From an uncultured Flavobacteriales bacterium (GTDB taxonomy: Bacteria; Bacteroidota; Bacteroidia; Flavobacteriales_G; Salibacteraceae): a DNA stretch of 64,000 nucleotides. Location of the stretch: the NCBI GenBank assembly GCA_913020435.1, contig CAJVZZ010000005.1, forward strand, positions 83,083-147,082, written 5' to 3'. The notes under the pieces were generated by a model. The model did not search any database, had not been told where the DNA came from, and saw nothing but the letters and a program-made list of their open reading frames with translations. The position numbers were made by a program, and so were the translations under genes. Below, piece after piece: positions 19,032 through 27,534 of the stretch. How positions within the stretch are numbered: the first letter of the stretch is position 1; every line of letters begins with the position of its first letter.

Positions 19032-19880
19032 ATGATTCGAAAGGCCTTTAATTTTTTACTTATTTCAATTCTTATTTTTTCTGTTTTTAGTTGCTCAGAA
19101 GACAATTCTAAAAAGACAATTAAAATTGGGAATGAACAGTGGGCAGTGAGTCGCTCATTGAATTACTTGGGTAAAATTATTCTTGAAGAAAATGGATTCC
19201 CAGCTGAAATTGTCAATACAGATATTGAGAATATTTATCGCGGTTTAAATAAAGGAAAAATTGACCTTTTTCTAGATACTTGGGTAGAAGGTCATGATGT
19301 TTATTTATATGAGTACAAGGACGTGGAAGACCTTGGAGCTATATATAAAGGGTGTCGCTTAGGAATAGCAGTTCCTTCCTATTTTGATGCAGACTCAATA
19401 GTTGATTTAATGCGAGATTCATCAATATATGGTAATGTGTTTTATGGTGTAAGCAAAGATGCAGGTGTTATGATCAGTTCAATCACTGCAATGAAACAAC
19501 ACGGCATGAGTCCAGAGATTATTAATATGACTGAAGATCAGTTGGTAAAACAATTAGAACTGATGACCAATCAGAAACAAAACTTTGTGACAGGTGCTTG
19601 GAATCCTCATTGGAAAATTAAGCAATATGACCTCAAATTTTTGGTCGATACTACTCATTCGTTTATAGAAAGCGATGAAATCCATAAGTATGCAAAAGCT
19701 GGATTTAGAGAAACCTACCCGCAAGCGGCTTCAATTCTTTCGAAGATATTCTTTACTGATGATGAATTTTCAGATTACTTATTAGTTCTAAAAGATGCGA
19801 CTGAACCTGCAGACATTGAAGCAAGAATAAGAAATTGGATGAAGGACAACCCTGAGAAAGTAGCTTCTTGGATTAATTAG
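19032..19880 (+). CDS. Glycine betaine/proline-type ABC transporter substrate-binding lipoprotein
   Basis: This 282-aa ProX/OpuAC-family binding protein probably binds glycine betaine, choline or a related osmoprotectant. The signal peptide ends at lipobox SVFSC (Cys21). The OpuAC core is visible as IKIGNEQWAVSRSLNYLGKIILEE, DLFLDTWVEGHD and NFVTGAWNPHWKIKQYDLKFL, with Trp residues that usually form the quaternary-amine cage. No ABC ATPase or permease gene is adjacent. It is flanked downstream by a 518-bp non-coding stretch. Confidence 0.88.
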   Translation: MIRKAFNFLLISILIFSVFSCSEDNSKKTIKIGNEQWAVSRSLNYLGKIILEENGFPAEIVNTDIENIYRGLNKGKIDLFLDTWVEGHDVYLYEYKDVEDLGAIYKGCRLGIAVPSYFDADSIVDLMRDSSIYGNVFYGVSKDAGVMISSITAMKQHGMSPEIINMTEDQLVKQLELMTNQKQNFVTGAWNPHWKIKQYDLKFLVDTTHSFIESDEIHKYAKAGFRETYPQAASILSKIFFTDDEFSDYLLVLKDATEPADIEARIRNWMKDNPEKVASWIN

Positions 19881-20398
19881 GGTTATTGTAACGAATAGTC
19901 TAGGGTTTCTGAGCCTCCCGAAAGGTGCTATGCATATTGTAGTCAAACGTTTTTTCTGTTGTTAAATATTATTTGAGTCATAACTATTACGACTTACTAT
20001 GATAACATAAATTTTTCGGATTGTAAATCGTGTTATCCTATTGCAAACTCGTAATTTTTTAATGTTTGGTCTAATTATAGACTAGACTACTCATAATTTT
20101 TTCATCAAATCGACACAACTATTTTATTAACTTTTACTTTAACTGACATATTTACCGATGTGATTTTTTTTATAAAGTTCTCTTGAATATACCTCTGAAG
20201 TTATACTTTGCTATCATTAGAGGACTGCAGGATGATTTTTATATTTTAAACTGATCAATTTATTGGTTTGTAACAATTCATTCCAGTTTTATAGGTTGTT
20301 GGCTTGATTTTAGCTGCTATTTTATAATGAGTTTAATCTAAAATGTTTGCTGCGTAAGAATTATGCAAAGAGTATTTTTTAAAATTAAATAATATAGT
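19881..20398. other. 518-bp AT-rich intergenic stretch
   Basis: I find no open frame of protein-like composition, no tRNA-like cloverleaf and no strong intrinsic terminator here. It is very AT-rich with many short T-runs and probably holds the promoter of the SlyD-like gene, but no clear TAnnTTTG box is in the right place. Confidence 0.5.
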
Positions 20399-20845
20399 AT
20401 GAATCAAGTTAAGGAAAACAACACAGTAAAAGTAAATTACACAGGTAAGTTATCTGACGGACAGGTTTTTGATAGTTCTGAAGGAAAAGAACCGTTAGAA
20501 TTTACTTTAGGACAAGGACAATTAATACCTGGTTTTGAGAAAGGGTTAATCGACATGAAGTTAAAAGAAAAAAAAACTATCACAATTGATAAAGAGGATG
20601 CCTACGGAAAAATCAATGATGATTTAATACATGAAGTAAATAAAAATGAACTCCCTAAGGATATGACTCCAGAAGTTGGTATGGGACTAGTTTCTAAATC
20701 TCCAGATGGACAAGAAACGAATTTGCGTGTGGTTGAGGTTAAAGAAGAAAGCGTCGTTATAGATGGAAATCATCCTTTAGCCGGTAAAGACCTCATTTTT
20801 GATCTTGAAGTTGTAGATATTAAAGATACAGAGATTACAAAATAG
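20399..20845 (+). CDS. FKBP-type peptidyl-prolyl isomerase, SlyD-like
   Basis: This is a 148-aa cytoplasmic prolyl isomerase/chaperone. The FKBP half is split around an inserted flap: VKVNYTGKLSDGQVFDSSEG, LGQGQLIPGFEKGLIDM and KKTITIDKEDAYG lie before it, and GNHPLAGKDLIFDLEVVDI after it. The insert (about residues 72-125) is the SlyD IF chaperone domain. The His/Cys-rich metal-binding tail of E. coli SlyD is absent. No signal peptide is visible. Confidence 0.92.
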   Translation: MNQVKENNTVKVNYTGKLSDGQVFDSSEGKEPLEFTLGQGQLIPGFEKGLIDMKLKEKKTITIDKEDAYGKINDDLIHEVNKNELPKDMTPEVGMGLVSKSPDGQETNLRVVEVKEESVVIDGNHPLAGKDLIFDLEVVDIKDTEITK

Positions 20846-20950
20846 AGTAAGTTACCTGTTTTGAGTTGTCTAACAGGCTTTGCTTAAAATTGTTTAACAA
20901 AGACTGTTTAGAATTATGTAGCCTTTTTTCAGGACGAGTCATAATGCTTG

Positions 20951-21014
20951 CCAACACATACCTAAACGAAGTTTTTGTCCCACGTGGGGCAGAAACGAAG
21001 TTTAGGTGATGTTG
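20951..21014. repeat. Cruciform-like palindrome with nested direct repeats
   Basis: Outer arms ACCTAAAC (20960-20967) and GTTTAGGT (21000-21007) are extended by CAACA and TGTTG with a bulge. Inside are two direct copies of AAACGAAGTTT (20964-20974 and 20993-21003) and a central perfect palindrome CCCACGTGGG (20979-20988). It lies between a SlyD-like gene and a decayed gene. Its nature is unknown; it may be a mobile-element end or a structured RNA. Confidence 0.55.
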
Positions 21015-21047
21015 TAGCATCGTTTGTTTTAATATTTAAACCAGCTT

Positions 21048-21493
21048 TTAGAGCATCTGTTTCAATTTCGAATGCACCACATTAATATCAAACTTTTCAT
21101 TTTCGTTTCGACCCGGAGGAAGTCTTAGGGTAATATGGAAAGGAGGGAAGTGGTCAGCTTTTGAATTCAATTCAGAATCATTCCGCAGTCTTCTACTGCA
21201 AGATAATTTTTTCTGGATTTAACAACATCCATATTAATCCAAATTAGAACTAATCCAACCTGAAAAATCTTGGTGCAAGTTTCTTCTAGGCTAAACTCTT
21301 TCTCTTTGACTTCATTTAATTTTGTTAGCACTTCTAATTAAATGTCCTTCAGGTAGTCGCTTGCAGCGGGAAAATTAGCTTTAATGTCACACTTAACATT
21401 CTTAGACAATTTATTTAAAACTTGGCTTTGAGCGAACTCAAGAAGAAACTTGGTTGCCTTATTCAGTCTCGAAATAAATTCTTCTAACTCCAT
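21048..21493 (-). pseudogene. Decayed gene, at least one in-frame stop and one frameshift
   Basis: Reading from ATG 21493 on the minus strand gives 51 protein-like residues (MELEEFISRLNKATKF onward) to a TAA at 21338-21340. The same frame stays protein-like to a TGA at 21167-21169 (FSLEETCTKIFQVGLVL). A second frame then gives FPPFHITLRLPPGRNENEKF and ends at 21048-21050. The pieces add up to a protein of roughly 145 residues. I do not recognise the family. It lies 42 bases downstream of the DUF1990 gene and was probably its operon partner. Confidence 0.6.
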
Positions 21494-21535
21494 TTGTTTT
21501 TGTAGTGCACTAAAACGTTTACTGTAAAATGCGTT

Positions 21536-22126
21536 TTACACATTGTTGTACTGCGTTTTTATTTTTTCAATTCTTTCTTTAACATTATTCAATGCCTTTG
21601 TAGTGCAAAAAGATTGATAAGGCACCGAGAAGATTGGGCCAACCAAACTAGTTAACAGATTACCAGGTTTAGAAAATGTATGAATTTTGAAAATTGATTT
21701 TTCCATGTTTTTTTCAATCGTAAAAATTGAAATTCCTTTTTCAACATGTCCATCTAATGTTTCATAACTAAACCCCTTTCTTTCTGGTTGCTTAATTATT
21801 TCACTAATTCTCACTGCAAAAATTACTTTTTGTGAAAAGGCTTTAATAGGAGGTAAGAATGCTTGTTGAGCAATTGTATCACCAATTTTCATCTTTCTAT
21901 TCTCATGATTCCACTGACAGAGAGAGTCCATTATGTAATCAGGGAAAATCTCATAATTGAAGAAGAAATCAAGATTAATCTTTGAAAATTCACAGTCAAC
22001 TTCCACTGAAGTAATCTTCTCATTGAGATTAGTCCTTACATATTCCATAACCCCTTGACTCTTGAAATATTCAAGGTGTTTTGTGAATTTTGAGTCTTGA
22101 TTGGTTAGATAAATCTTCATTTTCAA
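21536..22126 (-). CDS. DUF1990-like protein
   Basis: A 196-aa soluble protein whose C-terminal half matches the DUF1990 pattern: RKGFSYETLDGHVEKGISIF (family form GFaYGTLxGHxExGEE) and HTFSKPGNLLTSLVGP, then an Arg/Lys-rich helix. The N-terminal 60 residues are less typical. DUF1990 is known mainly from actinobacteria and plants and has no established function; a lipid-binding or START-like fold is sometimes suggested. The gene lies in a loosely packed accessory stretch. Confidence 0.6.
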   Translation of the reverse strand: MKMKIYLTNQDSKFTKHLEYFKSQGVMEYVRTNLNEKITSVEVDCEFSKINLDFFFNYEIFPDYIMDSLCQWNHENRKMKIGDTIAQQAFLPPIKAFSQKVIFAVRISEIIKQPERKGFSYETLDGHVEKGISIFTIEKNMEKSIFKIHTFSKPGNLLTSLVGPIFSVPYQSFCTTKALNNVKERIEKIKTQYNNV

Positions 22127-22284
22127 TGCTGTACAACGGTTAGTATAAGAATAGTAGCGAATTTTAAGATGCTTACTTTCATTTTATTACTAAAACCGCT
22201 ATTATTTTTATACAGTGTTCTAAGGCGTTTTCCTTCATTTTTCATTTCTTGACTATAGTCAATGAATAAGATATAGCCAGAATT

Positions 22285-22292
22285 TACTTTTG
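22285..22292 (+). promoter_or_regulatory. -7 promoter element (TACTTTTG)
   Basis: Perfect TAnnTTTG match ending 23 bases before the ATG at 22316. No well-spaced -33 TTG is evident. Confidence 0.5.
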
Positions 22293-22315
22293 TAGTATAC
22301 AAATAAATATGTTCT

Positions 22316-22936
22316 ATGACGCTTAGAGGAAAATTACTAATTATTTTAATGTTTTATGTATCATTTGCATTTGGACAGAATAACTCATCAATAGATTCTT
22401 TGCCAATTCAAAAGGACAGCCTAATTAAGAATAGGCATACTTTGGGTTCTTCCTTTTTTATGTTGGGCAATTTTCTTTCTGATTCTCCCGATTATTATTT
22501 ACTGACTTATGGATATCGACTCACTAAAAAAGATAGATTTTTTGTAGAGTTTAATACGTGGAAATATTCTGAACCTTTAGGTACATATGGAAAATCAAAA
22601 GAGTTTTACCCCGGTTATGTAAGAGCTTTTGGGGTTGGTGTAGGATATCAACGATTTCATTGGAAGAGTTTGTTTACTACTATACAAGCAACTCCTTTTA
22701 TTAAGCAGTATTACAATACTGATAATGATAAAATTCAAAAAGGTTTTCAGTTGTATCTTCAAGGGGTAGCAGGTTATCGGTTTGAATTTTTTAAGAAACG
22801 ATGGTATGTGGAACCTGCACTTGCTCTAAAATATTGGCCTATTGATACGAATTATCCAACTGACTTTGCAGAAATTGAAAAGGGAACTCCTAAATATATA
22901 TTTGAGCCTAGCCTTAATTTCGGTTTTAAGTTTTAA
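22316..22936 (+). CDS. Putative outer-membrane beta-barrel protein
   Basis: A 206-aa exported protein with a signal peptide ending near FAFGQ (about residue 20). The mature part has alternating aromatic and polar strands (YYLLTYGYRLTKKDRFFVEF, AFGVGVGYQRFHW, KRWYVEPALALKYW) and ends in FGFKF, a terminal aromatic typical of outer-membrane barrels. The exact family is not recognised. Its stop overlaps by 4 bases the stop of the convergent Crp/Fnr gene. Confidence 0.65.
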   Translation: MTLRGKLLIILMFYVSFAFGQNNSSIDSLPIQKDSLIKNRHTLGSSFFMLGNFLSDSPDYYLLTYGYRLTKKDRFFVEFNTWKYSEPLGTYGKSKEFYPGYVRAFGVGVGYQRFHWKSLFTTIQATPFIKQYYNTDNDKIQKGFQLYLQGVAGYRFEFFKKRWYVEPALALKYWPIDTNYPTDFAEIEKGTPKYIFEPSLNFGFKF

Positions 22937-23511
22937 TCACTAAGTGAAACCCTCTTTCGAATTCGGCTAAGAGTTTCTGGCTTAATTCCAAGATAACTTG
23001 CTAATTGATATTGCGGAACTCGTTGCATTAAATCGGGGCGGTTTTTGAGTAAGTTTAAATATCTCTCTTTGGGAGTTGAATTGATAAATGATGACATTTC
23101 TTCTTGACTTTCACCAAGCATCTTTTCCATTTCTACTCGACATACTTCTCCAAAACGAGGAAATTTTTTATAAAGAGCACTTTCTTTTTTAGAATTAAGA
23201 ATTGCTACTGTTGTATCTTCTGTACAAGTAAAATAATATTTTGAAGGGCTTTGATTTGCCATACTATCAAAATTAATAGCAGATTGAAATTCAGTATAAA
23301 ATGCAGAAGTTTTTTCTTCACCATCTTTAATAGAATATTTTCTTAAACAGCCATTTATTACCAAAAATGCGTCTTTAGCAATTTGACCTTCTTTAAGTAA
23401 ATTTGTTTCTTTCGTATATGTTTTAATCGGAATAGCTTCTAAAATTCCTTGTTTTTCTTCATCAGTCAACTCGATAAAGTTTGACATCATATTAACTAAA
23501 GTGTTTTCCAT
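22933..23511 (-). CDS. Crp/Fnr family transcriptional regulator
   Basis: This 192-aa regulator has an N-terminal cyclic-nucleotide-binding-like beta-roll (about residues 10-120; YTKETNLLKEGQIAKDAFLVINGCLRKY appears as consecutive strands) and a C-terminal winged helix (VPQYQLASYLGIKPETLSRIRK). The cAMP-contacting Arg-Ser of CRP is not present, and no Cys cluster for an Fe-S sensor is seen. It belongs to the short Bacteroidota Crp/Fnr type. Its target may be the convergent outer-membrane protein gene, which is inference only. Confidence 0.88.
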   Translation of the reverse strand: MENTLVNMMSNFIELTDEEKQGILEAIPIKTYTKETNLLKEGQIAKDAFLVINGCLRKYSIKDGEEKTSAFYTEFQSAINFDSMANQSPSKYYFTCTEDTTVAILNSKKESALYKKFPRFGEVCRVEMEKMLGESQEEMSSFINSTPKERYLNLLKNRPDLMQRVPQYQLASYLGIKPETLSRIRKRVSLSD

Positions 23512-23689
23512 TTATTATTATATGACCGAAATTCTTTAATGACATGGAAGAGATCGCTATATGTAACATTTCGTATATCCACCATTTACAAACACAAATA
23601 TATTTAATCTAAAAGGCGCTTAATTGTTCTTTGGTTATCCTCAGCAACGGCTCGGCTTTGTGTTGTGAAGAATTTAAAAAGAAGAGTTG

Positions 23690-24601
23690 TCATTGTGTTT
23701 CTTTTTTCTTTCGCCGCCGCTTTTGAATGGATTTTAAAGCTGAGTTTCCCAAAACTGTAGAAAAGATTATAAGTGCGCCAAGGTAAAAACCCGGTGTCAT
23801 TTGTTCACTTTCACCAAAAAATATAAGCGCCAACACAATTGCGTAAATCGGCTCCATATTGATGCTAATACTGACTGTAAAAGGTGATAATTCCTTCATT
23901 ACCTCAACGCTCACCACAAAAGCTACAGCAGTACAAACCAACCCTAGAATGAGCAGATAAATAATGTCATTTATACCTGGTGAAAAGTCTGTAATTGTTG
24001 GAGATTCGAATAACAGGGTATAAATAGAAATACCTATGACTCCGCCTACCATTTCGTAGAAAGTAATGATTCTGGATTTATTCTCACGAATTAAAAGACC
24101 ATTAATAGTACTAAAAAGCGCCGCTAAAAACGCCGATGATAGTGCTAGAAGTATTCCGAGGGCATATTGGCTTTCAAAATTAAATATGAGTGAAAGTCCT
24201 ACTATTACTGCTAATCCAAAAAGCAGTTCGTAAAGAATCAATTTGCGTTTAAAAAAAATAGGCTCCAAAATAGCAACAAAAAGAGACGCAGAGGCCAAGG
24301 TTGTTAGTACAACAGAAACATTTGAAACTTTAAGCGCTTGAAAAAATGTACTCCAATGCGCTGCTACAATAAATCCTACAAAAATAAAAATAAGCGCTTT
24401 TTTAAAGGATATTTTCAGTTGGGCTTTCGTCGATATTGCATACATGGCTATACCAAAAGCTGCAATAAGCATTCTGTACCAAACAATAGAGTAATACGGA
24501 ACTTCAATGAGTTTACCCAATATTCCTGTAAAACCCCAGATAAAAACTGTAGCGTGAAGCGCTATTTGATAGCGATAATCAATAATGAATTTTTTGAACA
24601 T
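23690..24601 (-). CDS. EamA/DMT family transporter
   Basis: A 303-aa integral membrane protein with about ten hydrophobic helices in two EamA repeats (first half WGFTGILGKLIEVPYYSIVWYRM, second half after about residue 150). The C-terminus is basic (KRRRKKKETQ) and cytoplasmic. The family exports metabolites or amino acids; the substrate is unknown. It is last in a tight minus-strand run mmcQ-like, DUF502, EamA, with 3 bases to the DUF502 gene. Confidence 0.88.
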   Translation of the reverse strand: MFKKFIIDYRYQIALHATVFIWGFTGILGKLIEVPYYSIVWYRMLIAAFGIAMYAISTKAQLKISFKKALIFIFVGFIVAAHWSTFFQALKVSNVSVVLTTLASASLFVAILEPIFFKRKLILYELLFGLAVIVGLSLIFNFESQYALGILLALSSAFLAALFSTINGLLIRENKSRIITFYEMVGGVIGISIYTLLFESPTITDFSPGINDIIYLLILGLVCTAVAFVVSVEVMKELSPFTVSISINMEPIYAIVLALIFFGESEQMTPGFYLGALIIFSTVLGNSALKSIQKRRRKKKETQ

Positions 24602-24604
24602 CTC

Positions 24605-25180
24605 TTAATCTTCCATTTGAGATTCGGCTACCCCACCACTTAAAATGATTTTCATCATTTCGGCAGGCTTAACATTTAACGGCGTTACATTCTTTTTGGG
24701 CACAATAAATATATTTCCCGTAAATCCATAGCTATGAGGAAGGTACACCATTACTTTTTCACCTTCAATGCCCCAAGTACTTAAATCAGACTGGGTTACA
24801 AAGCCTGGCTTTTCTACATCTGGACTTAACTTTACGAGCACAGGTTTTGAAAATTTCTTTTTCTTACCGCCAAGGATCGCTTCGGTAAAATCCATTATTG
24901 AAGTATAAATAGACTTAATAACAGGCGCTTTATTTAAAAGACGCTTAAACCAATAATTGATTGGTTTTGCTACGACAGTATTTCCCAAAAACCCAATTAC
25001 CGTAATCATAACGACCAAAATAACGAGTCCTAAACCCGGGATATCAATTTTGAAAGGCAGAATGGTAGGAAGTATAGCATCTATAAAACCCAATAATGCA
25101 AATATTACGTAAAGCGTAACGGCCAATGGCACGGTAAACAATACGCCTTGTAAAAAGTAGGTTCCTATTTTCTTAAGCAT
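24605..25180 (-). CDS. DUF502 family membrane protein
   Basis: A 191-aa protein with two N-terminal transmembrane helices (about residues 10-32 and 48-70) and a soluble C-terminal part. DUF502 features are visible: GVLFTVPLAVTLYV, LLNKAPVIKSIYTSIMDFTEA and VYLPHSYGFTGNIFIVPK. The function of the family is unknown. The start overlaps the end of the MmcQ gene by 8 bases. Confidence 0.88.
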   Translation of the reverse strand: MLKKIGTYFLQGVLFTVPLAVTLYVIFALLGFIDAILPTILPFKIDIPGLGLVILVVMITVIGFLGNTVVAKPINYWFKRLLNKAPVIKSIYTSIMDFTEAILGGKKKKFSKPVLVKLSPDVEKPGFVTQSDLSTWGIEGEKVMVYLPHSYGFTGNIFIVPKKNVTPLNVKPAEMMKIILSGGVAESQMED

Positions 25181-25529
25181 CTTTTAATAGTTTTTCGTGG
25201 TCTGATTTTTTAAGCCCTTTTACAACTAAACTATAGGAATGATCTATCATTTTTATAGCAAGTTTGTCATCAACATCTGATCTTAAATTTACTGTATTCC
25301 AATGTTTTTTATTCATATGAAAGCCTTCTCTAATTCCGTTGAATTCCTCGCGCAGTTCGATAGCCCATTCAGGGCGACATTTTACGTTATAGCTTTTAAA
25401 ATTATCGACATCACATAACGCGTAGATTTTCCCAATTACTTTAAAAACCAATGTTTTATTATCAAAAGGAAACTCTTCAGTGGTTCCCTCTTTTGATAAA
25501 CAATAATCTCTAAATTCAATAATGTCCAA
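25173..25529 (-). CDS. MmcQ/YjbR family protein
   Basis: A 118-aa cytosolic protein with the YjbR fold: EFRDYCLSKEGTTEEFPFDNKTLVFKVIGKIYA appears as consecutive segments, then CRPEWAIELRE and MNKKHWNTVNLRSDV. The family has a double-wing DNA-binding-like fold but no proven role. The start is TTG 25529, which lies inside a TAGCTTTG promoter-like octamer (25527-25534); no ATG exists in the right place. Confidence 0.87.
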   Translation of the reverse strand: MDIIEFRDYCLSKEGTTEEFPFDNKTLVFKVIGKIYALCDVDNFKSYNVKCRPEWAIELREEFNGIREGFHMNKKHWNTVNLRSDVDDKLAIKMIDHSYSLVVKGLKKSDHEKLLKDA

Positions 25530-25662
25530 AGCTATGCCGATTCTAATAAGCGTTAAAAATACAATAAGGTCATAGATTCTAAATTTTCCGGTTCATCCTT
25601 TTTGAAGGCATATTTATTGTGTTCTGTTCAGAATGAAAATCAAAGTACAAGTCTCGATAAAT

Positions 25663-25670
25663 TACTTTTG
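25663..25670 (+). promoter_or_regulatory. -7 promoter element (TACTTTTG)
   Basis: Perfect TAnnTTTG match just 3 bases before ATG 25674. If active, the transcript would start at or just after that ATG, favouring the ATG at 25680. Confidence 0.45.
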
Positions 25671-25673
25671 TCT

Positions 25674-27134
25674 ATGAAAATGATATCAGATAGAATAAGC
25701 TTACGCAATCGCATATACTTCTCACTTACCCTGTTGGTGGTAATTAGCTTTCTAATTATTGGGGCAGTTACCATATGGTACACGCACATTGAAAACGAGC
25801 GCTACCATAACCAGAGACTTGAACGAAAAGAAAAAGCCATTACGTCTGCTTTGAATTATTTTTTAGAAGATAAGGTTGAGGATATCTACGCACTATACAC
25901 TAGAAGTTTTCACGAGAAAATTGTTGAATTAGCCGACATACATGGGCTAGAAGTAAACCTATATGACATGGAAGGCAAATGGATTGCCTCTTCCAATTTT
26001 GATTATTTCGACCAAGGTATTTTACCAGAAATTCTTGACGATCAGCTCATGCAAACCATTTTTGATAATAGAGGGCATTATGTAACGGATCGTTATGTAG
26101 GTGAAGAAGATTTGCTAACAGCTTTCACTTTTGTACGTGGCGCAAATGAAGAGCCAATTGCATTGGTAAGCGTACCTTATTTTACAAGTAATGAAATTCA
26201 AAAAAATGAAACGTATGAACTTTTATATAGACTTGGTCAAATCTATTTACTGCTGATGTTGGGAGCATTGGTAATTGCATTCTTCCTTTCTAATTATATT
26301 ACCAAAAGCTTGCAATCGATAACTCAAAAAATTCGAACGTTAAGTCTGACAGAAGCGAACGAAGAAATTAACTGGGAAACAAATGATGAAATTGGAGAAT
26401 TGATAACCGAATACAATAAAAAAGTAAGAGAGTTAAAGATAAGTGCTGAGTTATTGGCGAAAAGTGAGCGCGAAGGAGCCTGGAGAGAAATGGCCCGTCA
26501 GGTTGCCCACGAAATAAAAAACCCACTTACGCCAATGAAGTTATCGGTTCAACAATTGGAAAGAAGTTGGAAAGATGGCAAAGAGGATTTCTCGATTCGA
26601 ATGAAACGCTTTAATGAAACAATGACTCAGCAAATCGATACTTTATCAGATATAGCAACTGAGTTTTCGAATTTTGCCCGACTCAATAAATCAAATCCAG
26701 AAAAAATTGAGCTTATAGAGAATTTAAAAAACTGCGTTAAACTATTTGATGGAGAATCAATTGATATTCAATTTTCAAGTTCAGATACTAAAGCAGAAAT
26801 ACTTATTGATAAAACTCATTTTAGTCGGATTTTCACCAACCTCATTACCAATGCTATAGAAGCTATTTCAGAAGGAGTAGCTGGGCATTTGAAAATTGCA
26901 GTCTCTGTAAAAGAAAATGAGATTACTGTTTCATTGTCAGATAATGGAGTGGGTATTGAACAAGAGAAGCTAGATAGAATATTCGAACCTAATTTTACTA
27001 CTAAATCAACAGGAACAGGTCTTGGGTTGGCAATGGTAAAAGGAATGCTTGATGCTGCAGAGGCAGCAATAACTGTAAGGTCTATAGCAAGTAAGGGCTC
27101 AACATTTACACTTTCGTTTCCGAAAATTACTTAG
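25674..27134 (+). CDS. Sensor histidine kinase (NtrY-like, HAMP)
   Basis: This membrane kinase of about 486 aa has a first transmembrane helix near residues 18-40, an extracytoplasmic sensor of about 150 residues and a second helix near 190-212. Then come a HAMP domain and a HisKA dimerisation helix with phospho-acceptor His279 in ARQVAHEIKNPLTPMKLS, followed by HATPase_c (NLITNAIEAI, DNGVGIEQ, GTGLGLAMV). The HEIKNPLTP box is typical of NtrY-like kinases. No response regulator gene is adjacent. ATG 25680 is an alternative start, and the frame extends upstream to 25602 without a better one. Confidence 0.9.
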   Translation: MKMISDRISLRNRIYFSLTLLVVISFLIIGAVTIWYTHIENERYHNQRLERKEKAITSALNYFLEDKVEDIYALYTRSFHEKIVELADIHGLEVNLYDMEGKWIASSNFDYFDQGILPEILDDQLMQTIFDNRGHYVTDRYVGEEDLLTAFTFVRGANEEPIALVSVPYFTSNEIQKNETYELLYRLGQIYLLLMLGALVIAFFLSNYITKSLQSITQKIRTLSLTEANEEINWETNDEIGELITEYNKKVRELKISAELLAKSEREGAWREMARQVAHEIKNPLTPMKLSVQQLERSWKDGKEDFSIRMKRFNETMTQQIDTLSDIATEFSNFARLNKSNPEKIELIENLKNCVKLFDGESIDIQFSSSDTKAEILIDKTHFSRIFTNLITNAIEAISEGVAGHLKIAVSVKENEITVSLSDNGVGIEQEKLDRIFEPNFTTKSTGTGLGLAMVKGMLDAAEAAITVRSIASKGSTFTLSFPKIT

Positions 27135-27461
27135 TTCTAATTTTAGAGATTCTAACATTACCTGCGCTCTTATACATCTTCTCACAAGTATATTTATTAA
27201 AATTCTCGCAAGATGAAGTAGCTCGAAATGTGGCAATTACTTCTGTTCCATTTGAAAGATGATCCACTTTACTCTCGTTGCAACCCAAATTCGACCTGTT
27301 TTATCTTGGGCGATATCATAGATTTCATTGCTAGCGATTCCCTCTGTTTTTCCATAATGGTTAAACAAAGCTTCTTGAGCCATTAATAAATTCGCTGCTA
27401 AAAGCAAGGTCGATATAAATGTGATAATCCTCATTGGTAAGATGAAAGTATTACAAATCAA
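27127..27461 (-). pseudogene. Remnant of a secreted two-component-propeller protein gene
   Basis: The frame from 27434 starts with a signal peptide (MRIITFISTLLLAANLLMAQ) followed by NHYGKTEGIASNEIYDIAQDKTGRIWVATR. That is the start of the first propeller blade of Reg_prop-type sensor kinases, which are normally about 1000 aa. It then runs out of frame and stops at 27237. Another frame (NGTEVIATFRATSSCENFNKY) continues protein-like to a stop at 27127, inside the end of the histidine kinase gene. I read it as a deletion scar. Confidence 0.6.
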
Positions 27462-27534
27462 AGTCCCAAGAGACGAATAAAATTAGAAATTGGCTTTTAA
27501 TAAATAATCGGTTGGTTTATGGAAATGAGTGGGA

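Noticed and set aside
19881..20398. Possible RNA gene or riboswitch upstream of the SlyD-like gene
   Set aside because: No conserved-looking stem set or cloverleaf could be drawn by eye; only AT-rich sequence.
20835..21020. 61-codon open frame on the minus strand over the end of the SlyD-like gene
   Set aside because: It is made of the palindrome/direct-repeat DNA and overlaps a well-supported gene; composition is not protein-like.
21494..22315. Possible integron attC sites around the DUF1990 gene (ttgttgtac and tgtacaac motifs)
   Set aside because: The core sites do not match GTTRRRY/RYYYAAC arrangements and no array of cassettes is present.
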